NCBI RefSeq assembly: GCF_025998815.1
Contig: NZ_AP026678.1
Location: 2,852,001 to 2,916,000, forward strand
Origin: Ignavibacterium sp.
Lineage (GTDB): Bacteria; Bacteroidota; Ignavibacteria; Ignavibacteriales; Ignavibacteriaceae
Length of the DNA: 64,000 bases
Direction: 5' to 3'
How positions within the stretch are numbered: the stretch's first letter is position 1; every line of letters begins with the position of its first letter. The position numbers were made by a program, and so were the translations under genes. A model generated the notes under the pieces. The model saw only the letters and a list, made by a program, of their open reading frames with translations. It was not told where the DNA came from and ran no database searches. Of the stretch, positions 8,073 through 16,183 are shown piece after piece.

Positions 8073-9059
8073 ATGACAAAAGAAAAGTTATATTTAATTC
8101 TTAAAAGATTACTTTCATCATTCTTGATATTGTTTCTTGTAATCACTCTGGTATTTATTCTAATCAGAATTTCGCCGGGCGATCCATCACTAAAGTACAT
8201 CTCACCAAAGCTCAGTCCTGAACTTGCACAGGAAGTCAGAAAATCTTTCAATATTGATGAACCAATTTTTTTTCAGTACATAAATTTTCTGAAAAATATT
8301 TTTACCGGCAATTTCGGAATTTCGTACGAATACAGAATGCCTGTTCTGAAAGTTATTTCTGAGTTTCTACCGGTTACTTTAATGCTTGCTTTGTTCAGCA
8401 TATTAATTCAGCTGTCGCTTGGATATTATACTGCTTTACTTTCAATAAAAAGAAAAGGTGGTTTCATTGATAAACTTTTCAAGAAATCATCAATCATTTT
8501 GTATGTTACTCCTGGCTTTGTGCTTGGATTGATTTTGGTTTTCTTATTCGCTGTGCAACTTGATATCCTTCCATCAAATGGATTTAAATCTATCTACTTT
8601 GATGATCTATCATTTATTGGAAAGATAAAAGATATTGCTTCTCATCTCATTTTGCCTTTATTAACTTTATCATTACCTGGAGCAGCTTTGTTTTTTAATT
8701 ACTTCAGAGATGGAATTGAAGATGTTATGAATAAAGATTTTATCCTTTATCTGAAATCAAGTGGTTTTAGTGATAAAATAATTTTAAGAAAACATGTTCT
8801 TCCAAATTCGCTCAAACCAATATTATCAGTTGCAGGAATTGAACTTGGATTTTTATTAAGTGGAACTCTGGTTACAGAAGTGATTTTCAGTCTGCCGGGT
8901 ATGGGAAGATTAATGATTGCTTCAATTCTGAGCAGAGATTTTCCAATGGTTATTGCCTGTGCTTATATATCAGCTTTATTTATAATTTTATCAAACTTCA
9001 TCTTCGATTTAATCAAGGTTAAAATTGACAGAAGAATCTGGAAGGAAATTTTAAGTTGA
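8073..9059 (+). CDS. Peptide-type ABC transporter permease (OppB/DppB-like)
   Basis: A 328-residue inner-membrane permease with about six spans. It has the OppB/DppB N-terminus (RISPGDPSLKYISPKLSPEL), the periplasmic segment NIFTGNFGISYEYRMPV, and a binding-protein-dependent transport domain. The EAA-type coupling region YLKSSGFSDKIILRKHVLPN contacts the ATPases. Near the end is the family motif VTEVIFSLPGMGRLMIASI. The gene starts 1 base after the solute-binding protein stop and its stop overlaps the next start. Confidence 0.92.
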   Translation: MTKEKLYLILKRLLSSFLILFLVITLVFILIRISPGDPSLKYISPKLSPELAQEVRKSFNIDEPIFFQYINFLKNIFTGNFGISYEYRMPVLKVISEFLPVTLMLALFSILIQLSLGYYTALLSIKRKGGFIDKLFKKSSIILYVTPGFVLGLILVFLFAVQLDILPSNGFKSIYFDDLSFIGKIKDIASHLILPLLTLSLPGAALFFNYFRDGIEDVMNKDFILYLKSSGFSDKIILRKHVLPNSLKPILSVAGIELGFLLSGTLVTEVIFSLPGMGRLMIASILSRDFPMVIACAYISALFIILSNFIFDLIKVKIDRRIWKEILS

Positions 9060-10330
9060 AGAAGTTTAATAAAATAAAATTATGGCACTTTGTTCTGTTC
9101 GTTTGGATAATACTTCTGATATTCAGAGTTGATTTACTTATTCAAACAGTAGAGCTTTTCTGGTTAACTGTTATTTTAATTTTTAAAAACTTTGAATTCC
9201 TTTCTTCACACATCAGTTTTCAACTAATTGATTCTCTATTTGCTCTTGCAGTTATGTTTATTATTCCTTCTCTTCTTTTATCATCAAAATTCAGAAACAA
9301 ATTTCTAGGGGCAGAAATTAATTTCAGCAGATGTTTTATCATTTTATTGGTTTATAGTTTTTTTGTCCCAACTTTAATTACAAGGGAACATCCGGATTAT
9401 CAAAAAAATATTTCTGAAATAAAATTACTTTCACCACTGAGTAACATTTATCAAATTGAGTTAAGTACAAAAGATTCACCAACATCTGATTCTATTGAAG
9501 AAAAATTTTTACTAGTTAAAGAAAAAGTTTTGTTGAAAGAATTTGACGAGAATAAAATTTTTGTCAGAAGCTATTCATTAAAACAGAATTCGTATCGTTT
9601 CAATTCAGGTGGTGGAAGTACTGATTTATCTGTTGATAAAGTTAAATCTATTAAGTCAGAATTGGTACTTCTTGGAACGGATGAATTTGGCAGAGATATT
9701 TTTTCAAGATTAATTTTCGGTGAACGGATTTCTATCTTTATCGGAATGATGGCTGTAATCATATCATTATTACTCGGATTGGTTTTGGGATATATTGCTT
9801 CAACAGGCAATGCAATCATCAACACAGTTTTGAATCGTCTGACTGATTTGTTCTTGTCATTTCCTTCAATATTTTTAGTTATACTTGTGCTGGCATTGTT
9901 TGGAAATAATTTATTATCTGTAATAGTCGTATTAGGATTTTCGGGTTGGATGAGTTTATATAAAATTGTCAGTTCAGAAGTTGCATCGGTAAAGCAGAAA
10001 GATTTTTTTATCACAGCACAAAAAATTGGTTTGAGTAATTCAGAGTTGCTAGCGAAGGAAATAATTCCTGTAATAATAATTCCTGTTACTGTTAATCTGG
10101 TTTTTCAATTCAGCAATGTAATTCTTGCTGAGTCTTCATTAAGTTTTTTAGGTTTAGGAGCAGGCAGTGAATATCCCTCGTGGGGAGCGATGATTGAAAA
10201 AGGACAGGAATATATTTCAGAAGCGTGGTGGATGATTTTTATTCCGGGAATTGTTCTTGTTTTAACTTTGCTTTCATTTCATAATATTGCAAAAGAAGTT
10301 AATAAATTCTTTAACCCGAAGATCAGTTAG
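9056..10330 (+). CDS. Peptide-type ABC transporter permease (OppC/DppC-like) with enlarged N-terminus
   Basis: A 424-residue permease whose C-terminal half (about 205-420) is a standard OppC/DppC domain: LLGTDEFGRDIFSRLIFGER, coupling loop ITAQKIGLSNSELLAKEIIP, and SSLSFLGLGAGSEYPSWG. Usual OppC proteins are about 300 residues with one N-terminal span. Here the first 200 residues contain about three extra hydrophobic segments and a polar linker rich in Ser/Lys. Translation starts at TTG 9056, whose TTGA overlaps the previous stop. The protein ends one base into the GTG start of the kinase gene, tying transporter and kinase into one transcript. Confidence 0.88.
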   Translation: MKKFNKIKLWHFVLFVWIILLIFRVDLLIQTVELFWLTVILIFKNFEFLSSHISFQLIDSLFALAVMFIIPSLLLSSKFRNKFLGAEINFSRCFIILLVYSFFVPTLITREHPDYQKNISEIKLLSPLSNIYQIELSTKDSPTSDSIEEKFLLVKEKVLLKEFDENKIFVRSYSLKQNSYRFNSGGGSTDLSVDKVKSIKSELVLLGTDEFGRDIFSRLIFGERISIFIGMMAVIISLLLGLVLGYIASTGNAIINTVLNRLTDLFLSFPSIFLVILVLALFGNNLLSVIVVLGFSGWMSLYKIVSSEVASVKQKDFFITAQKIGLSNSELLAKEIIPVIIIPVTVNLVFQFSNVILAESSLSFLGLGAGSEYPSWGAMIEKGQEYISEAWWMIFIPGIVLVLTLLSFHNIAKEVNKFFNPKIS

Positions 10331-13300
10331 TGATAAACAATCGTTACATAATTAAGAAAAAACTTGGAGAAGGACGCAGTAAGGTTTTCTCTGCGATTGA
10401 TTCTGAATTCCCGGACAAAGAAATAGCTATAAAATTTTTACCTGTTAGTGCTAAGCCAGATGAAAAAGATTTTTTCCGCGAAGAGTTTTTCAGAATAAAG
10501 AAATTTGATCACCCCAACATTATAAAAGCATTCGAATTCGGTACAGTTGTAACTAAAGATGCTGAAGATTTAGAGATTGAGTATGGCTCCGACTTCATTA
10601 CTCTCGAATATTTTCCATCCAAAGAATTATTAGCTTATACAGAACTGATTGATGAAAGAAAATTAAAACAAATTCTTAAACAGCTTTGTGCAGTTCTTTA
10701 CTATCTGCACCAATCAAACTACATTTATTATGATTTAAAGCCCGAAAACATTTTAGTAAGCGTAAATGGAAACAATCCGCAGATAAAACTAATTGATTTC
10801 GGACTTGCTGAATATCAGTTAACCGAGCTGAATATCGAAGTAAGAGGAACAGCACATTACATCGCTCCTGAATTACTGAAACGGGAACATCACGATCATA
10901 CTGTTGATTTATATTCGCTTGGAATTTTGCTTTACAGAATTGTTTACGGAAGATTTCCATTTTCAGCAGATAGTGAAGTTGAAATATACAAAGCACAAAT
11001 TGAACAACAATTTATTTTTCCACCTTCGAGATATTCAAGAGAGCTCATTTCGGTAATTAAAAAACTTTTAAATAAAGATGCTTCTCTCAGATATCAGAAT
11101 AGTCTTCAGGTATTGGAAGAACTGGGAATTGAAATTAACATTGAGATAACAAAAGATTTTCTGCCGGCGAAAATTTTTACCAATAGAAAAGATGCAGTGA
11201 ATATTATTCGCTCGTATCTCGCTGATATAAAGAATAATGAAATTTATTGTGTTAAAGGTGCAGAAGGTTCGGGAAAGACTGCATTGTTCATCGAGATATA
11301 TGAAAATTTTGAAAACACAATATTAATTGAAAACTTCAGCGCTAAGTCAGGTATTGATGCAGTAAAGTATATCTTCAAAAAAATATTTTATTCAAAAACT
11401 ATTTATGATAACTACACAAGAGAACTTCTGCAGGATTTGCCTTCTTTGTTCGACAGTAACAAAGAAGAGTTTGTTCAGAAGATTAAAGTTTTTGCCGATT
11501 CAGCATTAAAAAATTCAAACCCAATTATTCTAATAGATGACTTCAATCTTTATGATGATTTTGTAAAAGATGTTTTGAAAGAAGTTCTCCCAGTATTTCA
11601 GATAAACAATGTTAAAATATTATTATCTGAAAATGCAAACTTAGATTCCTCAATAAATCTCTTTGCTAATATCAGGGAATTTCAAATTTCTCATTTTACT
11701 GATAGTCAGCTTGCTGATTTTATTGAAATCAGTTACTGGCAGAATTTCCCCAAAAGAGAATTAAAAAAGATAATCGGACTTTACTCTGATTTATTACCAG
11801 GTAATATTAAACAGTTTATAAAAGATCTGATTGTTCTTGGAATTTTAAAGTATTCCGGCAAAGAGATTACATTCAGTGTTTCTGAAGAGCTTGAGATTGC
11901 ATTAAGAAGTTCAAATGAAGAAATTTATCGTATAAGGTTAAGCAATCTTACCGCAGAAGAATTGAAACTTGCACAACTGATTTCTGCATTTGAAATCGGA
12001 ATAGATCAGATGGCTCTTGCCGGATTGCTTGGTATTAATTCGGATAAATTAAAAGAACTTATCAACGGACTTGAAAAGAAAAATATTATTGACTCACTGA
12101 ACCTGAGTAATACACCTCGCATTAATTCCGTAAGCTTTAAAAGTTATATTTATTCTACAATCAGTTCTAAAACAAAATATCATTTAGTTATTGCTAATAC
12201 GATAAAGAAACTTTTCCCGAATTTTAATACTATTGAATTAGCCAGACAGTATGAACTTGCAGGTGAGTATGAAAAAAGTGCCGAAGTACTTAAAAAAGAA
12301 ATTGAAACTGCAGAAAAAATCTCAGCATTCGCATACAAAAAATCATTGCTTGAAAAAGTTCTTAGCTTTGACCTAAACGAAGATACGAAGCAGGAATTTT
12401 TAATTGAGCTTGTAAGAACAAATTATAAGTTAAGTGATTACAAATCTGTGATTGAAAATTTTGAAAAAATTAAAATTGAAAAGTTAAATGTTGAGCTTAA
12501 AAATGAATTGAAATTTGTTGCTGCCGTTGGTTATAAAAATACTCAAAAATTTGAAATAGCAAAAAACTTATTTAATGAACTGTATAAAAATGATGATATC
12601 AAATTAAAGAACAGAATTCTTTTTGAGTTTGCTGATTTGGAGTTTGATTTTGGGAATTTTGATAAGGTAATTTCGTACATTGATGAAATAAGAAAAAGTT
12701 TTGATCTCTTAGATTCAGAAGATAAAGGTCGATTACTTAATATACAGGGGCTTGTTGAGTACAATTGGAATAAAAATATAGAAAATGCTATTAAACTTAT
12801 TAATGAAGCAATCGCTGAATTTGAGAAGACCTTATCCTTTGGAAAATTAGCTGGTATTTATTTAAATCTTGCCTATATCAATCACTCATTGGGCGATAAA
12901 GACGAAGCCCAAAAATGTATCTCTAGAGCATTAGAAATAAATATTAAATTGGGTAATTATGAACAACAAGCAGCCATTCAAATGAATCAGGGAGTTATGT
13001 TTTTAGATGATCTTAAGTTCGAAGAGGCAATCCAATTATTAAAAAATGCTAAAGCATTGTTCAGAGTTCAGAATAACAAATATCTCGAAGGTCTATGTTA
13101 TGCAAATTTAGGGGAAGCATATCTGAATTCATGCGATTTTCAAAATGCTTATGAATCATTGATTGAGGCACAGGAAAAATTTAGTTTGGTTGGAAATGTT
13201 GATGAAGAATTAAGAGTTCTTTTCTTACTGGGGAAATTTTGGTTTACTATTGGTGACGAATCCGAATTGGAAAAAATCATTAATCAATTTGAATACTATT

Positions 13301-13923
13301 CTTACACAAGGTCTTTTTTAACAGACGAACATGCAAATACTTATGAATTCTTGAAATTGATGTCAATGATTTTAAAGGACGAACGGATTCCTGTTGACCA
13401 GGTAATTAATCTGCTTGATAAGGTAGATGAAAATAATCAGAGTTTATTTGGAGACTTATTCTTTGTAATTCTTGAAAGATTTTGTTATAACAACAGAACA
13501 AATGATTCGCTGTACATTATTAAACATTCAGGATTCAGTAAGTTAGACAATGGAAGTAATTACTTTACAGCTTATATTGACTTTATTAACGGGCTAATAG
13601 TTCGTTACGACAAGATTGAAGGTATGAAATCTCCTTTGGAATATTTCGAATCTGCATACTCTAAATTGGAAAATGAAAGCATAAGTGAATTAACCTGGAA
13701 AGTTCTTGTTGCTATAACGGAAATGTATCTTGAAAGAGGTAACTATCACCGCGCAAAGAAACCCAGACTTTATGCATTGGAGCTTATAAATTTAATAGCA
13801 GATTCTATTTCAAATCCGAGAATAAGAGTTAAATTTCTGGAAAAAAAAGAAAGAAAAAATGCTCTGGAAATCCTCAAAAAACTAAGTGATAAAGTAAAAG
13901 AAAATGAACTCCAACAAAATTAA
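10330..13923 (+). CDS. Ser/Thr protein kinase fused to AAA-type ATPase and TPR array
   Basis: A 1197-residue signalling protein. The kinase domain (about 6-270) has the Gly-rich loop LGEGRSKV, Lys35 in IAIKFL, catalytic Asp135 in YYDLKPEN, DFG at 156-158 and an APE motif (IAPELLKRE). The usual HRD is YYD, so this is a non-RD kinase. A P-loop KGAEGSGKTALF near 307-317 opens an ATPase module. From about 640 to 1180 the chain is alpha-helical with tetratricopeptide-like repeats (for example GNYEQQAAIQMNQGVMFLDD). Translation begins at GTG 10330, overlapping the permease stop by one base, and its end overlaps the sigma-54 activator by 20 bases. The overlaps suggest it senses transporter or peptide state and acts on the activator; that is inference. 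Confidence 0.88.
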   Translation: MINNRYIIKKKLGEGRSKVFSAIDSEFPDKEIAIKFLPVSAKPDEKDFFREEFFRIKKFDHPNIIKAFEFGTVVTKDAEDLEIEYGSDFITLEYFPSKELLAYTELIDERKLKQILKQLCAVLYYLHQSNYIYYDLKPENILVSVNGNNPQIKLIDFGLAEYQLTELNIEVRGTAHYIAPELLKREHHDHTVDLYSLGILLYRIVYGRFPFSADSEVEIYKAQIEQQFIFPPSRYSRELISVIKKLLNKDASLRYQNSLQVLEELGIEINIEITKDFLPAKIFTNRKDAVNIIRSYLADIKNNEIYCVKGAEGSGKTALFIEIYENFENTILIENFSAKSGIDAVKYIFKKIFYSKTIYDNYTRELLQDLPSLFDSNKEEFVQKIKVFADSALKNSNPIILIDDFNLYDDFVKDVLKEVLPVFQINNVKILLSENANLDSSINLFANIREFQISHFTDSQLADFIEISYWQNFPKRELKKIIGLYSDLLPGNIKQFIKDLIVLGILKYSGKEITFSVSEELEIALRSSNEEIYRIRLSNLTAEELKLAQLISAFEIGIDQMALAGLLGINSDKLKELINGLEKKNIIDSLNLSNTPRINSVSFKSYIYSTISSKTKYHLVIANTIKKLFPNFNTIELARQYELAGEYEKSAEVLKKEIETAEKISAFAYKKSLLEKVLSFDLNEDTKQEFLIELVRTNYKLSDYKSVIENFEKIKIEKLNVELKNELKFVAAVGYKNTQKFEIAKNLFNELYKNDDIKLKNRILFEFADLEFDFGNFDKVISYIDEIRKSFDLLDSEDKGRLLNIQGLVEYNWNKNIENAIKLINEAIAEFEKTLSFGKLAGIYLNLAYINHSLGDKDEAQKCISRALEINIKLGNYEQQAAIQMNQGVMFLDDLKFEEAIQLLKNAKALFRVQNNKYLEGLCYANLGEAYLNSCDFQNAYESLIEAQEKFSLVGNVDEELRVLFLLGKFWFTIGDESELEKIINQFEYYSYTRSFLTDEHANTYEFLKLMSMILKDERIPVDQVINLLDKVDENNQSLFGDLFFVILERFCYNNRTNDSLYIIKHSGFSKLDNGSNYFTAYIDFINGLIVRYDKIEGMKSPLEYFESAYSKLENESISELTWKVLVAITEMYLERGNYHRAKKPRLYALELINLIADSISNPRIRVKFLEKKERKNALEILKKLSDKVKENELQQN

Positions 13924-15292
13924 AATAAAAATATTTTCTGATAGCGATGATATGGTAATGCTGAATTCAGCATTGAAGCAGATAGAACTGGACAGTATTC
14001 CAATTGTTTATACGAATGTAAAATATTTTGTTCCGGAAGAGAATGCTATAATAATTATCCAACCTGAATCACTCGATTCAAAAATGTTGTTTGAGATAGG
14101 TCCGCAGGTTAAAGAACATCCTAATAAATTCCTTGCTGTAGTTAGTAACAATAATGCGCTTCTGGTCAGTACAATTGTAAAGTTTGGGATCAATGATGTA
14201 TTTGTATTTCCTTATGAAATAATGAAATTTGTTAATCGTTTGAAGGAGCTCATTCTAAATAAAATTTATCTGACTAATAAAGATAGCGATCCATCTTTGT
14301 CTCAAAGTCAATATGATTTTCAGTTTATTATTGGAGAATCACCTTCATTTACTAAAGTAGTTTCATTAGCCAAACGGGTCTCTGAAAACAGCCAGTCAAA
14401 TGTTTTATTATTAGGTGAGACGGGAACAGGAAAAGGAATTTTTGCAAGAGCAATTCATCATAACAGCAAATTCAAATACGAACCTTTTGTCGATATTGTT
14501 TGCACCGCAATACCTGAAACTCTGCTTGAGTCAGAGTTATTTGGTTATGAAGCAGGAGCGTTCACTGGTGCAAGAATAAGAAAATATGGTTTATTTGAAA
14601 TAGCTGGAAACGGCACTTTATTCCTGGATGAAATAGGTGACATAAGTTTGAATCTTCAGGCAAAATTGTTAAGAGCAATCGAAAAAAAAGTTATCAAAAG
14701 AATTGGTGGTGTAGTTGATATCCCTATAAATGCCCGCATAATTTCAGCTACTAATAAAAATCTTGTTAAAATGGTTGAAGAAGGTACATTTAGAAGGGAT
14801 CTTTATCATCGACTTAATGTTGTGACCATAGAAATTCCTCCTTTAAGAGAAAGAAGGGAAGATATAATTCCTCTTGCTGATTACTTTATTAATGAATTTA
14901 ATAGAGAGTTTGGAAAATCAATAAAGAAAGTTCAACCTCATCTTAAACATTTTTTGTTGGGTTATACCTGGCCAGGCAATGTGAGGGAGTTGAGAAATGC
15001 TATCGAGAGAGCTGTGCTTTTAACTGATCAGGATGAATTGAAGATGACAGATTTTTCCAATATTATAAAATCAGCACCTATTCATGCAGAAGTTTCAAAC
15101 ACTGCAGAAGAAATTCCACCTCAGGTAATTCGTCTCGATTTAAATTATGCCACTACAGACTTAAAAAGGTTATCAAAGTATTATGCTATTCAGGTATTGG
15201 AAAAAGTTGGAGGAAATAAGTCTCAGGCAGCCAGATTCCTTGGAGTTTCAAGGCCAAAGCTTGATGCACTTTTATCAAAGAAAAAGCGATAA
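13904..15292 (+). CDS. Sigma-54-dependent activator with degenerate receiver domain
   Basis: A 462-residue bacterial enhancer-binding protein. Residues 1-120 look like a receiver fold, but the phospho-acceptor Asp and acidic pocket are not evident (IIIIQPESL stands where the Asp strand should be). The AAA+ domain has Walker A GETGTGKG (171-178), the sigma-54 contact loop GAFTGA (218-223), Walker B TLFLDE (238-243) and the arginine-rich PPLRERREDI. A Fis-type helix-turn-helix closes the protein (GGNKSQAARFLGVSRPKLDA). It overlaps the kinase gene, so phosphorylation of or binding by the kinase could replace classical two-component control. A 7-bp hairpin (AAAGCGA/TCGCTTT, 15283-15303) straddles the stop codon without a U-tract. 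The likely target is the sigma-54 promoter 120 bases downstream. Confidence 0.92.
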   Translation: MNSNKIKIKIFSDSDDMVMLNSALKQIELDSIPIVYTNVKYFVPEENAIIIIQPESLDSKMLFEIGPQVKEHPNKFLAVVSNNNALLVSTIVKFGINDVFVFPYEIMKFVNRLKELILNKIYLTNKDSDPSLSQSQYDFQFIIGESPSFTKVVSLAKRVSENSQSNVLLLGETGTGKGIFARAIHHNSKFKYEPFVDIVCTAIPETLLESELFGYEAGAFTGARIRKYGLFEIAGNGTLFLDEIGDISLNLQAKLLRAIEKKVIKRIGGVVDIPINARIISATNKNLVKMVEEGTFRRDLYHRLNVVTIEIPPLRERREDIIPLADYFINEFNREFGKSIKKVQPHLKHFLLGYTWPGNVRELRNAIERAVLLTDQDELKMTDFSNIIKSAPIHAEVSNTAEEIPPQVIRLDLNYATTDLKRLSKYYAIQVLEKVGGNKSQAARFLGVSRPKLDALLSKKKR

Positions 15293-15308
15293 TTTTTCGC
15301 TTTCAAGC

Positions 15309-15366
15309 TGTAAAAAATATTTACAATTCGGCAATAAATAACCTTCAATTTCGGTAAAAATTTACA
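15309..15366 (+). promoter_or_regulatory. Candidate upstream activating sites (two TGTAAA/TTTACA inverted repeats)
   Basis: The first site is TGTAAA-N5-TTTACA at 15309-15325, with perfect 6-bp arms. The second is GGTAAA-N2-TTTACA at 15353-15366. Their centres are about 42 bp apart, roughly four helical turns. They lie about 80-130 bp before the predicted start at about 15442, the usual distance for enhancer-binding protein sites. The binding protein is presumably the activator encoded just upstream; this is inferred from position only. Confidence 0.55.
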
Positions 15367-15415
15367 TCTTCTCTGCAAATTCCTAAAAATTTTCAATTTT
15401 ATAAATCATACTTGA

Positions 15416-15431
15416 TGGCACTCACATTGCT
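15416..15431 (+). promoter_or_regulatory. Sigma-54 (-24/-12) promoter
   Basis: TGGCACTCACATTGCT at 15416-15431 matches the sigma-54 consensus TGGCAC-N5-TTGCW. The invariant GG (15417-15418) and GC (15429-15430) are exactly 12 bp apart. Transcription would start near 15442 and run into the tandem-repeat secreted protein gene. A sigma-54 activator gene ends 124 bases upstream, which strongly supports the site. Confidence 0.88.
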
Positions 15432-15446
15432 CTTAAACTCTTGCTA

Positions 15447-15470
15447 AAAAAGGGGTTTTTATACCCTTTT
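15447..15470 (+). promoter_or_regulatory. Leader hairpin in 5' UTR of repeat-protein gene
   Basis: AAAAGGG (15448-15454) pairs with CCCTTTT (15464-15470) around a 9-nt loop, a few bases after the predicted sigma-54 start site. The stem would sit at the extreme 5' end of the transcript, where such hairpins often protect mRNA. It has no strong U-tract beyond the stem, so it is unlikely to be a terminator. Confidence 0.45.
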
Positions 15471-15530
15471 AATCGTGTGTCAAAAGAAAATAATTAATAA
15501 TTCATCCATTCACATCATATGGTGGGAGCT

Positions 15531-16088
15531 ATGCTACGATTCACTGCAGTTGCAGTAATTGTTTTATTTGCTGTATCAACCTTTGCTCAGGTTGAAAAAG
15601 CTGTTCGTTACAGAGTTGATCAGAATGTACAGATCACTCAACAGCAAAATTCGACTAACAGCAATGTTGAAAAAGCAGATAAGATGGTTCTGCAGAACAA
15701 ATCCAACTCACAGTTAGAGGAACTCGGCGGAAGATTCGGCTGGACAAAATCTAACTCACAGTTAGAGGAGCTCGGCGGAAGATTCGGCTGGACAAAATCT
15801 AACTCACAGTTAGAGGAACTCGGCGGAAGATTCGGCTGGACAAAATCTAACTCACAGTTAGAGGAACTCGGCGGAAGATTCGGCTGGACAAAATCTAACT
15901 CACAGTTAGAGGAGCTCGGCGGAAGATTCGGCTGGACAAAATCTAACTCACAGTTAGAGGAGCTCGGCGGAAGATTCGGCTGGACAAAATCTAACTCACA
16001 GTTAGAGGAGCTCGGCGGAAGATTCGGCTGGACAAAATCTAACTCACAGTTAGAGGAACTCGGCGGACGTTGGGGTTGGGTAAAATAA
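15531..16088 (+). CDS. Secreted tandem-repeat protein (eight copies of a 16-residue peptide)
   Basis: I do not recognise this family. From ATG 15531 (preceded by GTGGGAGCT; another ATG is at 15519) it has a clear signal peptide, LRFTAVAVIVLFAVSTFA, with cleavage likely before Gln. A polar spacer of about 36 residues (VEKAVRYRVDQNVQITQQQN and on) follows. Then come eight consecutive copies of KSNSQLEELGGRFGWT, the last varied to GGRWGWV, and a final Lys. Copies 1-7 are identical in protein and differ only by synonymous bases. There are no Cys residues, no membrane span and no T9SS tail. The lysine beginning each unit could be a processing site, giving identical SNSQ...GWT peptides; alternatively the repeats may build a fibre or adhesin. 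It is flanked by a sigma-54 promoter and a strong terminator, so it is a single-gene, tightly regulated unit. Confidence 0.85.
   Translation: MLRFTAVAVIVLFAVSTFAQVEKAVRYRVDQNVQITQQQNSTNSNVEKADKMVLQNKSNSQLEELGGRFGWTKSNSQLEELGGRFGWTKSNSQLEELGGRFGWTKSNSQLEELGGRFGWTKSNSQLEELGGRFGWTKSNSQLEELGGRFGWTKSNSQLEELGGRFGWTKSNSQLEELGGRWGWVK
15699..16082 (+). repeat. 48-bp tandem repeat, eight units, coding
   Basis: Eight head-to-tail 48-bp units encode the 16-residue repeat. Units differ only at a few synonymous positions: TCC in unit 1 versus TCT elsewhere, and a GAA/GAG alternation in the second Glu codon (A,G,A,A,G,G,G,A). The exception is the end of unit 8, which changes Phe to Trp and Thr to Val. Each unit is close to half G+C, clearly richer than its surroundings. 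There are no spacers, so this is not a CRISPR array. Confidence 0.97.
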
Positions 16089-16108
16089 ACTTTCAGCTTT
16101 CTCGAGAG

Positions 16109-16141
16109 AGCCTTCATTAGAAATTAATGAAGGCTTTTTTT
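16109..16141 (+). terminator. Strong Rho-independent terminator
   Basis: A perfect 10-bp stem AGCCTTCATT/AATGAAGGCT (16109-16118 with 16126-16135) with a 7-nt loop is followed by seven T residues. It lies 20 bases after the repeat-protein stop codon and isolates that gene from the metalloprotease gene. Confidence 0.93.
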
Positions 16142-16183
16142 GTATATATTCGCTTTTGATTTTTACAAAATATTTTATTGCTG

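Noticed and set aside
9071-9086. TGGCAC within the OppC-like gene as a second sigma-54 promoter
   Set aside because: TGGCAC is not followed by TTGC at the required spacing and the site lies inside coding sequence.
15699-16082. Possible CRISPR array (regular 48-bp repeats)
   Set aside because: Units are directly adjacent with no spacers, are in frame with a coding sequence, and no cas genes are nearby.
15638-16117. 159-codon antisense ORF with eight PPSSSNCELDFVQPNL-like repeats opposite the secreted repeat protein
   Set aside because: A 48-bp period with no stop in one unit leaves other frames open throughout. The sense frame has a promoter, RBS, signal peptide, synonymous-only variation and terminator; the antisense has none of these.
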